A program made the position numbers and the translations under genes. A DNA stretch of 64,000 nt from JAAYCO01 sp964632015 (GTDB taxonomy: Bacteria > Planctomycetota > Phycisphaerae > SM23-33): assembly GCA_964632015.1 (NCBI GenBank), contig CAZWAT010000001.1, forward strand, positions 1-64,000. The letters run 5' to 3'. The notes beneath the pieces are model-generated. The model made no database searches, was not told where the DNA came from, and saw only the letters and a list, made by a program, of their open reading frames with translations. Below, one piece after another: positions 8,076 to 17,491 of this stretch. How positions within the stretch are numbered: the stretch's first letter is position 1; each line of letters starts with the position of its first letter.

Positions 8076-9917
8076 TCAGGTCTCCTTGATCTGCTTTGCG
8101 GCGAAGGGCTCGTATGGATATCCCGCCCACTCAACGCCGGCGTTATTCGAGAACTCAAGCATATTCAGGCGCACACCGTGCGCGAAGATAGCGATCATGG
8201 CCAGCGCCATGTTTAGTACGTGTCCAATAACCACAACCGGCGCCGCGACGAACCACGTTGCGACTTCGGCAAGGTCCGCCCCCATGCTGTTGAAGGAATC
8301 GGCGATGTAATAGCTCGCCAGCCCCACAGCCATCAGTCGGATATAGCTCATTGTGTCACTAAACGTTCCAAGGGCCGGCAGAAGGGCATTCGCCAATCCC
8401 TTGAACACCCGCTTGACTGGGTTCGCGTCCGGGGAAAGGAAAAGCATCACAAGCGCCCCGCCGATTATCAGCAGGCTGAATATGACGTTTACAGGCATAA
8501 GCTGCTCGCCGCCCCTGCCGAAAAACAGTGACCAAATAATTCCCAGCATGCCCCACATGAACACGATCCATCCAACCTCCGCCAGGGCCTGTTGGGAGGG
8601 CGCCAGAAACAGCGACCTTCGAAGGTGCGCCAGGGTCAGGTGGATAATGCCTATTATGAAGCTGATTTTCATCAGCAGGTTTCTTCCCTCGGCTGCGTCA
8701 CGCATCCAGATGGGGGCAACCGCCTCCATCACGTTGCCCACTACCGCCCACGAGCCGCCCATTTCCTGCAAAACGTCCGGAGTGATTCCGAAATATTGAC
8801 CCGATAGCACGCCCCAGATCATCGTCGCCACGCCGAACACTATCAGCAGATTGACCTTGGGGGAGTTTTCCGGATCGGCAGTGAGTTTGCGATAAAACGC
8901 CAAGGGCACCAGCGCGAAAATCAGGCCATACCCGAAGTCGCTTATCAGCATTGCGGCGAACAGGGGCAGCGCGAGCATGAAGAACCCCGACAGATCGACC
9001 TCGCGATACCCCGGGATGGTGCCCAGAATGTCGAACAAGCCCTTGATGGGCATTGCCCAGCGCGGATACCTGACAAGCGTCGGGGGAGTTTCGTCCTCAT
9101 CCGGCATCATGGCCTCAATCGCCGCCGTGATGCCCATCGCTTCAAGCTCCGCGCCGAGTGACATAGCCCGATCAAACGGGACCCACCCTTGGATTGCGAA
9201 AAAGTGCTCGTGATCAAGGGCGCTACGCGTTGCGACGACCCATTGTGCGTCGAGCTGAACCTGCATTCTGCGAGTCTTCATATCTCCAGCAAGATGGGCA
9301 AGTTCCGCAAGACGTCTTGTCCCCGCCTCGATCTCGGCGTCGATCTTCTGCGCCTCGGCAAGCACCGTGGGTCGATCATGCGTCGGCAGTTCCACCACGG
9401 TTGCGCCCTGGGGCACATAATCGATCGGCTCGCGGAACACCACCGCCACCAGTGATGTCTTTTTGTCTATCGCCCGGATCGTCTCTACGCATTCAGCATC
9501 GATTGGGGGAGGATTCGAAGAGTCAACGGCATAAAACCGCAGGTGCAGTCCCTTGTCCTCAAGTCTCTTGAAATCGTCAAGCCTCACATCGCCCCAAACC
9601 TCTAGCTGCTCGACCTGGCGATGCAGGTTGGCAAGTCTGCCGCGAAGCTCGGTCGCCCGACGTTCGATGTTCAGTGTTTCCTCCGCTGCCGATTCCGGTG
9701 AAACGTCCGGTTTGTTTCCGGCAGGGGAAATAGCTTCGAGTATCTGCACCGCTCGTCCGAGCTGGTCTATGGTGGTAAGCATTGGCGCGTCGGCCTGGGC
9801 TCGCGAGGGATCGACAGGCTTCAAGTGCACCACCCCCAGCTCGCGCAGCGCCGCCAGCAGCTTGTCGCGCTGATCCATGGTGCAGGCAATATGGGTCTTG
9901 TACATCTTGACGATCAT
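8076..9917 (-). CDS. atpI: V-type ATP synthase subunit I (stator membrane subunit)
   Basis: 613 residues. The N-terminal half is cytosolic and partly coiled coil (AEETLNIERRATELRGRLANLHRQVEQLE near 75-110). The C-terminal half carries seven to eight hydrophobic helices, from FFMLALPLFAAMLISDFGYG (about 305) to the end, with the conserved GDFGYG-like loop and the ALGTFSDTMSYIRLMAVGLA segment. The Arg in SYIRLMAVG is the ion-translocating Arg of the a-type subunit. Its ATG overlaps the atpD stop by 4 bp (ATGA). Confidence 0.93.
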   Translation of the reverse strand: MIVKMYKTHIACTMDQRDKLLAALRELGVVHLKPVDPSRAQADAPMLTTIDQLGRAVQILEAISPAGNKPDVSPESAAEETLNIERRATELRGRLANLHRQVEQLEVWGDVRLDDFKRLEDKGLHLRFYAVDSSNPPPIDAECVETIRAIDKKTSLVAVVFREPIDYVPQGATVVELPTHDRPTVLAEAQKIDAEIEAGTRRLAELAHLAGDMKTRRMQVQLDAQWVVATRSALDHEHFFAIQGWVPFDRAMSLGAELEAMGITAAIEAMMPDEDETPPTLVRYPRWAMPIKGLFDILGTIPGYREVDLSGFFMLALPLFAAMLISDFGYGLIFALVPLAFYRKLTADPENSPKVNLLIVFGVATMIWGVLSGQYFGITPDVLQEMGGSWAVVGNVMEAVAPIWMRDAAEGRNLLMKISFIIGIIHLTLAHLRRSLFLAPSQQALAEVGWIVFMWGMLGIIWSLFFGRGGEQLMPVNVIFSLLIIGGALVMLFLSPDANPVKRVFKGLANALLPALGTFSDTMSYIRLMAVGLASYYIADSFNSMGADLAEVATWFVAAPVVVIGHVLNMALAMIAIFAHGVRLNMLEFSNNAGVEWAGYPYEPFAAKQIKET

Positions 9918-10567
9918 GGCGCCACTTCCTCCGGGGCATCCTCGACGGCCGGGCCTATATGCTCCTTGTCCGCCTGCAGACGTCCCTTGGCCATCTTCGC
10001 CCTTCCAACCGCGGCGGTGCTCTCGTCACCAAGGCGAATGCGGATTACACGAATGGCCTCGCGGGCCTCAGGAATCTTCACCTTCTCGAACAGGTTCACG
10101 CGCTGGATGATCTTGGTGAGCTCTTCCTGAAGCAACTCGTACTGCTGGGACAGAATATCCGCCCGCGCGACAAGCCTGCTGATTTCCCGCAGGGCCTCCA
10201 GCGTCTTGTCAACCCACACGGGCGTGGCGAAAAGGCTGTAAGTGACCGGTGGAAACTTAACATCCTCCAGAATCGGAATCGTCACCCCGGCAATGTTGCG
10301 AGTGGACGTTTCAACCTGCTGGGGTTTCGACATGCCTCGCACATTAACGCCCGACCGATCGTTGAGCAGACGCTCGTATGGAACGAACCTCTCGCGTGCT
10401 CCCGAGACATCCCGCTGGGCCTGGCGGTGACGAATCTCGATGTCGCGCAGCGTCACCTGAAGCTGCTGCTGCTTGAGCTTGAGCATGGGCAGATATCGCT
10501 CGAACCTTCCGAGCATATCTCGCTGCCGCTTAAGATCCGGCCGAGTAAGTTTTATTTTGTTAGCCAT
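9914..10567 (-). CDS. atpD: V-type ATP synthase subunit D (central shaft)
   Basis: 217 residues, normal for V/A-type D. The IKLTRPDLKRQRDMLGRFERYLPMLKLKQQQLQ N-terminal helix and the long C-terminal helix ending near ADKEHIGPAVED form the antiparallel coiled coil that rotates within the A3B3 head. It starts 22 bp after atpB and overlaps atpI by 4 bp. Confidence 0.93.
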   Translation of the reverse strand: MANKIKLTRPDLKRQRDMLGRFERYLPMLKLKQQQLQVTLRDIEIRHRQAQRDVSGARERFVPYERLLNDRSGVNVRGMSKPQQVETSTRNIAGVTIPILEDVKFPPVTYSLFATPVWVDKTLEALREISRLVARADILSQQYELLQEELTKIIQRVNLFEKVKIPEAREAIRVIRIRLGDESTAAVGRAKMAKGRLQADKEHIGPAVEDAPEEVAP

Positions 10568-10589
10568 CTTTCCTCAACCGTCGAAAACC

Positions 10590-11882
10590 CTACTTAGGCC
10601 AGTGCGCGTCAATAATTGCACGCCTTATGCCGACCTCCGCGGGTTCAAAACATTCGGCGAGAATCGCCCAGCACCTGTCCAACGCCTCGAACAGCGGAAT
10701 GTTGACTTCAAGACTCATGATGCGCTGCTCGAAGAGGTCTCCATACTTCAGAAGCTTCTGGTCCCACTGGGACATTTCAAAGCCCATGTCGCGTTTTTCA
10801 CGTGACTCTCGACACAGAGAGTATAACTGTATGCATGCGTCCATGATTGCCCGGTGGTCGTCACGGGTTTTCCCGTTGACCTGCTGCTTGAGACGCGAAA
10901 GAGAGCCGAACGGCTCAATGCGCCCGTTCCGCAGGTAGAACTGACCCTCGGTGATATAGCCCGTATTGTCGGGAACAGGGTGAGTCACGTCATCACCGGG
11001 CATGGTCGTGCACGCAAGCACGGTCATCGATCCGGCGCCGTCGAAATCAACCGCCTTCTCGTATCGTCTCGCCAACTGGGTGTACAGGTCGCCGGGATAA
11101 CCACGGTTCGAGGGGATCTGTTCCATGGTAACGGCGATTTCCTTCAGGGCGTCCGCGAAGGAAGTCATGTCGGTCAACAGAACCAGAACCCTTTTGCCCT
11201 GGAGCGCGAACGACTCGCCAACGGTCAGGCAAAGGTCGGGCACGAGCAGCGCTTCCACCACCGGGTCGGCGGCGGTGTGAACGAACATGATGGTTCTTCC
11301 GAGCACGCCGCCTCGATCGAAAGTGTCGCGGAACTTGAGGTAGTCGTCGTGACGCAGCCCCATGCCGCCAAGCAAAATCACATCCGCCTGGGCCTGAAGA
11401 CCCACGCGGGCAAGAAGCTCGTTATAGGGTTCGCCCGCAACCGAGAAAATGGGGAGCTTCTGCGATTCGACCAGCGAGTTGAAAACATCGATCATCGGAA
11501 TACCCGTCTCGATCATCCTGTCGGGCATGCGTCGACGCATCGGGTTAACCGCGGGCGAACCGATATCCACCGGCTTGCCCTCAACCTCGGGTCTGTCGTC
11601 CCTGGGCTTGCCGGATCCGTTGAACACTCTTCCCAGCAGGTCTTCGTTGAAGGGAACCTGCATAGGCTTGCCCAGAAATCTCACGCGATCCCCGGTTGAT
11701 ACGCCCTGCGTACCGGCAAAAACCTGAAGTGAAACGTGTCCATCTTCCAGCCGAATTACCTGCGCAAGGCTGGGACCCCGTGAAGTGGTGACCACCGCCA
11801 GCTCGTCATAACCGATGTTCGAAGCGGTTACAGTGACGACGTTTCCGGCAATGCGGGTAATTTCGTCGTAGTACTTTCTCAT
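10590..11882 (-). CDS. atpB: V-type ATP synthase subunit B (non-catalytic head subunit)
   Basis: 430 residues. It has the beta-barrel N-terminus (MRKYYDEITRIAGNVVTVTA), the IETGIPMIDVFNSLVESQKLPIFSVAGEPYNELLARVGLQA segment in place of a P-loop, and GYPGDLYTQLARRYEKA with the GSMTVLACTTMPGDDVTHPVPDNTGYITEGQF block typical of V-type B subunits. The absence of a Walker A motif identifies it as B rather than A. It lies 18 bp after atpA. Confidence 0.95.
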   Translation of the reverse strand: MRKYYDEITRIAGNVVTVTASNIGYDELAVVTTSRGPSLAQVIRLEDGHVSLQVFAGTQGVSTGDRVRFLGKPMQVPFNEDLLGRVFNGSGKPRDDRPEVEGKPVDIGSPAVNPMRRRMPDRMIETGIPMIDVFNSLVESQKLPIFSVAGEPYNELLARVGLQAQADVILLGGMGLRHDDYLKFRDTFDRGGVLGRTIMFVHTAADPVVEALLVPDLCLTVGESFALQGKRVLVLLTDMTSFADALKEIAVTMEQIPSNRGYPGDLYTQLARRYEKAVDFDGAGSMTVLACTTMPGDDVTHPVPDNTGYITEGQFYLRNGRIEPFGSLSRLKQQVNGKTRDDHRAIMDACIQLYSLCRESREKRDMGFEMSQWDQKLLKYGDLFEQRIMSLEVNIPLFEALDRCWAILAECFEPAEVGIRRAIIDAHWPK

Positions 11883-11900
11883 ATCGCCAACCTCTTGTGG

Positions 11901-13646
11901 TTATTCGGTCTGTTCGCCGTCATCGCCGGCGGGATTGGACACCAGGAAGGACTCGATGTCCTCCAGAAGCTTCTTGTATTCGTCGCTTCCCTCAGCAGAG
12001 TAGTTCCAGTTCCGGAACATGTCGGTGGTCGCAACCATTGTCTTGCGGGCCTGGGCCTTGTCCTTGAAGGCGAATTCCTTGTCCAGCACCGCCAGCACCT
12101 TGTCGAACACGAAGACCTGGCGATCCCTCGGGGTGGCGCCGTCGACCTTGTCGAAGGCGTTCTGCTGGAGGTATATGTTGTCGAAGAACTCGGACTTGAG
12201 CATGACGGTGTAATCTTCGATGCTAGTGCCTTCTTCGCCGACAACGGTCATCATCTGCGCGATTTCGTTGCCTCGCTTAAGTATCGAGCGAACCCTTGCC
12301 ACCTTCGCCGGATCAATGATGCCGGAGTACTTGCTCCACGAGTCGAGCGGATCAATTGCGGGATATCGTCTGGCGTCCGACCTGGCCCTGGACAGGCCAT
12401 GGAATGCCCCGACGACTTTCAGGGTGGACTGAGTAACCGGCTCTTCAAAATTACCACCCGCGGGGCTGACTGTTCCACCGATGGTGACCGAGGCGACCCT
12501 TCCGTCGTAAAGCTCGATCATGCCCGCTCGTTCATAGAAACCTGCGATACGGCTTTCGAGATAAGCCGGGAACGCCTCTTCACCTGGAATTTCCTCAAGC
12601 CTTCCGGAGACTTCGCGCATCGCCTGAGCCCATCGGCTTGTCGAGTCGGCAAGCAGCAGCACGTGCAGACCCATCTGTCGATAGTATTCCGCAAGCGTAA
12701 CGGCGGTGTATACCGAGGCCTCTCTCGCAGCCACGGGCATGGCCGAGGTATTGCAGATGATAATGGTTCGTTCCATTAGGCTCTTGCCCGTTCTCGGGTC
12801 AATGAGCTTTGGGAACTCGCGGATGGTTTCAACCACTTCGCCTGCACGTTCACCGCATGCGGCAAGAATGACCACGTCAACTTCGGCATGTCGGGAAGTA
12901 ATCTGCTGAAGGACGGTCTTGCCCGCGCCGAACGGCCCGGGTATGCAGTAGGTACCCCCGCGGACGATGGGGAACAGCGAATCGATAATTCTCACCCTTG
13001 TCGCAAGCGGTTCTGTAGGCATGAGCCTGCGCTTTGATACGTTCAGGGGCAGTTTGACTGGCCAATCCTGTTGCATGGTGACCGGGATTTTTCGCCCCGC
13101 GTCCGTAATCAGGACTGCTATTTCCTGATCGACCGTGTATTCGCCCGCTGGGGCAATGCTTTCGACTTTGGCAGGTTCTTGAAGGTTGAACGGCACCATG
13201 ATCTGGTGCGTGAACATGTTTTCGGGAACCGTACCAAGGGCATGACCCGCCTCGACGGCATCGCCGGGCTTGACAATGGGGGAGAACTCCCACTTTTTGT
13301 CCAGTGGAAGACCATGGATGTACAGGCCAGGCGTAAGGAAGAAGCCCGCCTGCTCGGCAACCTGGGGTAGAGGGTTCTGCAGGCCGTCATAAATCTGTCC
13401 AAGCAGACCCGGACCAAGGGTAACCGAAAGCATCTCCTGGCGGAATTCGACCTCGTCACCAACCTTGAGTCCGCGAGTTTCCTCGAAAACCTGCAGGTCA
13501 GCAACCGATCCTCGAATACGAATTACCTCGCTGAGCAGCTTGGTGCCATCGGCACGCTTGCAGTAACCCACCGAGTTCTGCACGACTCGTCCGGGAATCT
13601 GTGCGACGACCATGTTCCCGAAAACGGCAACTATAGTTCCGTTCAC
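11901..13646 (-). CDS. atpA: V-type ATP synthase subunit A (catalytic)
   Basis: 581 residues, full length. P-loop GPFGAGKT at 237-244, the A-subunit bulge domain before it (GDAVEAGHALGTVPEN ... HQIMVPF), GERAGEV (catalytic Glu region) and SRWAQAMREVSGRLEEIPGEEAFPAYL. It hydrolyses or makes ATP in the soluble head. Its ATG overlaps the DUF2764 gene stop by 4 bp. Confidence 0.97.
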   Translation of the reverse strand: MNGTIVAVFGNMVVAQIPGRVVQNSVGYCKRADGTKLLSEVIRIRGSVADLQVFEETRGLKVGDEVEFRQEMLSVTLGPGLLGQIYDGLQNPLPQVAEQAGFFLTPGLYIHGLPLDKKWEFSPIVKPGDAVEAGHALGTVPENMFTHQIMVPFNLQEPAKVESIAPAGEYTVDQEIAVLITDAGRKIPVTMQQDWPVKLPLNVSKRRLMPTEPLATRVRIIDSLFPIVRGGTYCIPGPFGAGKTVLQQITSRHAEVDVVILAACGERAGEVVETIREFPKLIDPRTGKSLMERTIIICNTSAMPVAAREASVYTAVTLAEYYRQMGLHVLLLADSTSRWAQAMREVSGRLEEIPGEEAFPAYLESRIAGFYERAGMIELYDGRVASVTIGGTVSPAGGNFEEPVTQSTLKVVGAFHGLSRARSDARRYPAIDPLDSWSKYSGIIDPAKVARVRSILKRGNEIAQMMTVVGEEGTSIEDYTVMLKSEFFDNIYLQQNAFDKVDGATPRDRQVFVFDKVLAVLDKEFAFKDKAQARKTMVATTDMFRNWNYSAEGSDEYKKLLEDIESFLVSNPAGDDGEQTE

Positions 13647-14353
13647 TGTGTATTCCTTTGCGCTTGCCGGGACGGAGGCTCGGCGCCCTTGCTGAACCTG
13701 TGCCAGCGGTGCAACATCATCAACCTGGCGGCATAGGCAGCCAGTTCATCCTGATCGAAAGTAAACCACTTGTCGTTTCGGGCCAGCCAGTCCCATCTCG
13801 CCCTGTCGATTATCCTGAGTGCTTCGAGCGGATTCTTCGCCGCGGACCACTCGCCTATGATCGAGTCGAACTTCTCGCCCGAAGTCGCCAGATCGGATGC
13901 GACGATGTAATGTGAGGGTTCAAGCCCCAGTACCTTTGCCCGGGCTTCAGCAAGGACATTTCGCAGGCTGACTTCATATCCGACCCACCCATTAAGAAAC
14001 TCGCTGTTTGTCTTATCGCCGACGCTCCTGACGTATCGGTAGTACGCATCCCATACAGCGTCACCGGGCACATGATGATGGGTTTCGCCCGGCGAAAGCT
14101 CGTCTGGAAGAGGCCCCTCGTTGGTTGCCTGTGCTGGCGATAGCACCACGGGCGAGACTTCCTGAGCTTCACCGCTCAGGTATGAATCGCGCTGAAGCAG
14201 GTCATCGCCTAGGAAGATCGCCTTCACCAATTCCGCAGGGGCCGGATCATCGCCAAGATGATCGATAAGTTCCATCGGCGTCATAGGCGGAGCCGACCCG
14301 AGCTGGCCCAGCGATGGCAGGGCTGTTATTTGAAAGTAGTACCTACCGCCCAT
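13643..14353 (-). CDS. DUF2764 protein, V-ATPase operon subunit (C-like)
   Basis: 236 residues beginning MGGRYYFQITALPSLG, the usual opening of DUF2764 proteins, with a largely helical body (VWDAYYRYVRSVGDKTNSEFLNGWVGYEVSLRNVLAEARAK). This family occurs between atpE and atpA in chlamydiae, spirochaetes and Bacteroidetes-type operons that lack a recognisable C subunit. It is therefore thought to take the place of subunit C at the rotor-shaft socket; that role is inference. It sits 3 bp after atpE and overlaps atpA. Confidence 0.85.
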   Translation of the reverse strand: MGGRYYFQITALPSLGQLGSAPPMTPMELIDHLGDDPAPAELVKAIFLGDDLLQRDSYLSGEAQEVSPVVLSPAQATNEGPLPDELSPGETHHHVPGDAVWDAYYRYVRSVGDKTNSEFLNGWVGYEVSLRNVLAEARAKVLGLEPSHYIVASDLATSGEKFDSIIGEWSAAKNPLEALRIIDRARWDWLARNDKWFTFDQDELAAYAARLMMLHRWHRFSKGAEPPSRQAQRNTQ

Positions 14354-14356
14354 GCG

Positions 14357-14983
14357 TCAAGATTTCTCCTGTGCAAGGGCGTTGTCGAGCACATCCCGTA
14401 GCTCGGGTCCTACAAGCGACTTGAGAGCCGCCGTGACAGATTCGACAGTGACTTCCACCGTCGAACCGGTAATTGAGTATTCGAACCCCGCCTGATGAAG
14501 CGAACTTTTAAGGTCAATGGACATCTTGTCAGAGACCTTTTCGGCGATTTCGTTGATGACCCAGTCGAGCAACTGCTTGCGGGTTTGCTCGCTTACGTGA
14601 ATCTCCAGCGTGTCGCCCTCAATGTCGGCCTTGGCGTATGAGAGAATCAGCTCGTGAAGAATGTTCTTGAGAAAGTCGGCGTCTTCGAGTCTTTCGTTGA
14701 CCGCCCGGCGCAGTGTCGCCTCGATCACCCGGGACAAGGCGTCTCTGAGCTTGAGCAGGGTGTCGCGTGCCGCGAGATCAAGTTCCGTCTTGCCCCTGGC
14801 GACAATGGCATTGGCCTGATTCTCGGCGTCCTGGATAATCCTGCTTGCCTGATCCTGGGCCTGCTTGAGTATGTTCTGGGCCTGTGCCTGGGCGTCCTGA
14901 CAAATCTTTTCGGCAGCTTGTTTGCCCTGTTCAAGGCCCTCAGTCTGCAGGCGGGATACAAAAGCTTCAATAGTGTCTGGCAT
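14357..14983 (-). CDS. atpE: V-type ATP synthase subunit E (peripheral stalk)
   Basis: 208 residues. The N-terminal 70 residues are a Glu/Gln/Ala-rich coiled coil (EQGKQAAEKICQDAQAQAQNILKQAQDQASRII), the peripheral stalk helix. The C-terminal globular part matches V-type E (ILHELILSYAK, DLKSSLHQAGFEYSI). GGAG stands 7 nt before the ATG. First gene of the operon E-DUF2764-A-B-D-I-K; no F, G/H or classical C gene is present in it. Confidence 0.9.
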   Translation of the reverse strand: MPDTIEAFVSRLQTEGLEQGKQAAEKICQDAQAQAQNILKQAQDQASRIIQDAENQANAIVARGKTELDLAARDTLLKLRDALSRVIEATLRRAVNERLEDADFLKNILHELILSYAKADIEGDTLEIHVSEQTRKQLLDWVINEIAEKVSDKMSIDLKSSLHQAGFEYSITGSTVEVTVESVTAALKSLVGPELRDVLDNALAQEKS

Positions 14984-15319
14984 TGGTAAGCTCCATGGTC
15001 GGCCTGCGCGCCAGGCGCAGCTTTATCTTATAGAATCGCCCGTTCTGACGGCGAGCTTGAGAAAATCAATGTATTGTATCGAAGCCGGCGATTCAACTTG
15101 ATACGATCCAAAATAGTCTCAAATTTGCAAAAAAACGCTTTTGCGAAGGCTTCCGAACCGGGATACGGATGACAACACGTCGTCCTTTTTCGTCAACCCT
15201 GCCTTGTGGTACTCAATAGACCAGCAGCATCGCCCCCGCACATTACAGTGACATTATACTTACCGTGCGGGGATCTGATCGTGTATTGTACCTCCTTTAT
15301 CACTTGAATGGAGTTTCAG
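14984..15319. other. Divergent intergenic region between atpE and the orphan gene
   Basis: This 336-bp AT-richer stretch should hold both promoters. A TATAAG sequence lies on the minus strand near 15025 and a TATACT on the plus strand near 15254, but neither has a good -35 partner, so I make no promoter call. No convincing ORF or RNA gene is seen. Confidence 0.4.
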
Positions 15320-15994
15320 ATGGCTTCTTACAAACTGAACCTTGCAAGGGTCAGGGGGCTGCCCCCTGCAGACGATATACTTAAGGCTCTCAATGAGTTC
15401 GGCGTTCCCGATGACGACGAGTTCGGCGTGCTCAAGGCATCCGGAACGTCCACCGCCACCATGGGTGTGATCATCCGCCGAAGCAGACAGGCGGTTCAGC
15501 AGCTTGACAACGAAACGCATGAGCTGACATCGGCGGGCGTGGACAAAGTAACCGCCTTTCCCGTGACCTTCTGGCCGGAAAAAGAGCTGATGGAGATCTA
15601 CGCGGGTTCGGCGACTAGCATTGAACAGATCGGTTTGTTTCTGTCCGGGTCGTTGGCGTTTTCGACAGTGACCGAAGGCCTGGAGGTGGACGTACCCTCG
15701 GCCATCGAGACGCTTTCGGAACAGAAGAAGTTTCAGTTGGTGTCTGTCCGCGTGAGCGATTTCGCCCACAATTCGTTCATGATAGGCCCGTATGTTCCCA
15801 AGTTCCAGGATTCGCAACACGGCATGGACTTCATCGAAAAATATCTTGCGGGCGTGACCTCGGCGACAATGAAGTTCGCAGGCCCCACCGGAAGGGTTAA
15901 CGTTACAATTACCCCGAACGCGTGCTTCCGCTATTCCTGTCACGAGGACGACCAGGCCCATGTGCAGTCCCTGCTTCGGGGATTGACGAACTGA
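15320..15994 (+). CDS. Hypothetical protein, 224 aa
   Basis: Not recognised. The chain is soluble-looking: no signal peptide, no membrane segment, moderate charge, a mix of helices and strands, and two Cys near the end (ACFRYSCHEDD). The segment ATMGVIIRRSRQAVQQLD is the most helical. The ATG at 15320 is preferred to the one at 15308 because GGAG lies 7 nt before it. It stands alone between the V-ATPase operon (divergent) and the GH57 gene (convergent). Codon use and composition match the neighbours, so it is likely a real gene. Confidence 0.7.
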   Translation: MASYKLNLARVRGLPPADDILKALNEFGVPDDDEFGVLKASGTSTATMGVIIRRSRQAVQQLDNETHELTSAGVDKVTAFPVTFWPEKELMEIYAGSATSIEQIGLFLSGSLAFSTVTEGLEVDVPSAIETLSEQKKFQLVSVRVSDFAHNSFMIGPYVPKFQDSQHGMDFIEKYLAGVTSATMKFAGPTGRVNVTITPNACFRYSCHEDDQAHVQSLLRGLTN

Positions 15995-16094
15995 TCACGC
16001 GAACCCGCCCCCAGCAGCGAAAGTAATCTACCGTCGGGACGTTTTTCGCGCACAGGGAACCGGGGAGGCGGGGACCCTGCCCGGCCATGCCCGT

Positions 16095-17285
16095 CTATCG
16101 GCTCGAGGCGGTTTCGGCAATTCGATTGCGAACGTTGTCCAAAATATTCATGTAGTTGATATACGCGTCATATGGCGACTCGTACGGGTTGAAATACTTG
16201 TGAACATCGCCGTCAGCGAACCACTTAGTGCACATGTAGTAGAAGTGGTCGCTTGTCTGGAGCTTTCGCCAGTCGTCGATAAGTTTGTCATCTTCTGTCG
16301 CCAACACGTCTTCAGCCAGTGCATACACATCGTGCAGCGCGTTGGACTGCATGCTGTTGCCCAGCCAGGCGGACAGATCCCGCTCGGTATCCGCCCATGA
16401 GATCATATGTGGCACGTCCACCTCACCAACGGACGGGTGTTTGTCCACCGCCTGCGAAACGGTCAGGAAGTCGTTCTTGCCCGTCTTTAGCACGGCTGCG
16501 GGCAGGGCCTCGATGAAGTCGAATATGCCCGTATCCGCCCATTGGTGCTCGCCAAAGGTCTCATAATCCATGAACAAGTTGCAGACGTAACCGTTACCGT
16601 TGATGTTGTCGACCCACTTGGCGAATTTATCAGCACTGAGGGGCCACTCCGCCCAGCCTCGATTGCCGAAACGGAATGCAATGTCGTCGCTTAGGCGGTA
16701 ATTCTTCAAAAGCATTTTTACGTCGGGACAATTGGGCGGATTGTACAAGAAGTTCGGGCTTCGATAACCCAGCACGTGGTCCGCGCCTTCTGTCAGTATT
16801 GCGTTGAACCCCATATCCTCAACGACCTTCGCGACATCATTGTTGTATGTCAGTTCGGTGTTTCTGAAGACCCTGGGTCGTTGCCCGAAGAGTTCTTCCA
16901 TGCACTCGGCGTGCTTTTGCGTCTGGTGCACAAACTCATCGCGGTTGTACAGGAACGCCAAGCTGTGATAGTAGGTTTCGGCGATGAACTCAACGCATCC
17001 GGTTTTGGACAGCTCGATGAACATGTCCAGCACTTCCGGCGCCCATAGCTTGAACTGCTCGATTATCGTGCCGGTTAGGGAATAGCTGATCCTGAAATTT
17101 CCCTTGTGCCGTTTTATCAGGTCAAGAATGGCTGTTGTCGCCGGTATGTAGCACTTGGCAGCAACCTTTTTGAACACTTCCTCGTTCCGCCAGTCATCGA
17201 AATAACTGATGTCACTGTCGAAGATGGTGTACCGCCTCAGGCGGAAGGGTTGATGAACCTGAAAGTAGAAAACCACAGAAGCCAT
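16095..17285 (-). CDS. Glycoside hydrolase family 57 (alpha-amylase-like)
   Basis: 396 residues. The GH57 conserved regions are visible: HQPFRLRRY near the N-terminus, FIAETYYHSLAF (region 2), RVFRNTELTYNN with the catalytic nucleophile Glu (region 3), and LFMDYETFGEH with the acid/base Asp (region 4). There is no signal peptide, so it acts on intracellular alpha-glucan. The preceding gene on the same strand, 206 bp away, is a GT4 glucosyltransferase; GH57-GT4 pairs are common in glycogen or oligoglucan metabolism. Whether it is an amylase, 4-alpha-glucanotransferase or debranching enzyme cannot be decided from sequence alone. Confidence 0.9.
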   Translation of the reverse strand: MASVVFYFQVHQPFRLRRYTIFDSDISYFDDWRNEEVFKKVAAKCYIPATTAILDLIKRHKGNFRISYSLTGTIIEQFKLWAPEVLDMFIELSKTGCVEFIAETYYHSLAFLYNRDEFVHQTQKHAECMEELFGQRPRVFRNTELTYNNDVAKVVEDMGFNAILTEGADHVLGYRSPNFLYNPPNCPDVKMLLKNYRLSDDIAFRFGNRGWAEWPLSADKFAKWVDNINGNGYVCNLFMDYETFGEHQWADTGIFDFIEALPAAVLKTGKNDFLTVSQAVDKHPSVGEVDVPHMISWADTERDLSAWLGNSMQSNALHDVYALAEDVLATEDDKLIDDWRKLQTSDHFYYMCTKWFADGDVHKYFNPYESPYDAYINYMNILDNVRNRIAETASSR

Positions 17286-17491
17286 AGCTCTAGCACCACG
17301 AAAGAAGTCCGGTCGGTTTAGAAATACACGCCCGCGCCGCTACCGACGTACCAGCGCCGTCGTGCGGGGCCCGCGGCCCCAATATGATATTTACCCTATC
17401 GGCACGGCAAGAGCAATGGCTTGCGAGAATCATCGAATTCGCGACAAGAGTTGCGCGCAGTGAATACTACCCGCGATTGCCCGCCTGCTCA
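17286..17491. other. GT4-GH57 intergenic region
   Basis: Contains a GC-rich hairpin (GGGGCC-cgc-GGCCCC, 17376-17390) without a T-tract and a weak minus-strand promoter candidate (TTGCCG, 18 bp, CATATT near 17390-17420) that could serve the GH57 gene. Neither is firm. Confidence 0.3.

Noticed and set aside
10854..12779. Long plus-strand open frames opposite atpB and atpA
   Set aside because: They mirror the codon pattern of strongly conserved ATPase genes and have no ribosome-binding site or motif.
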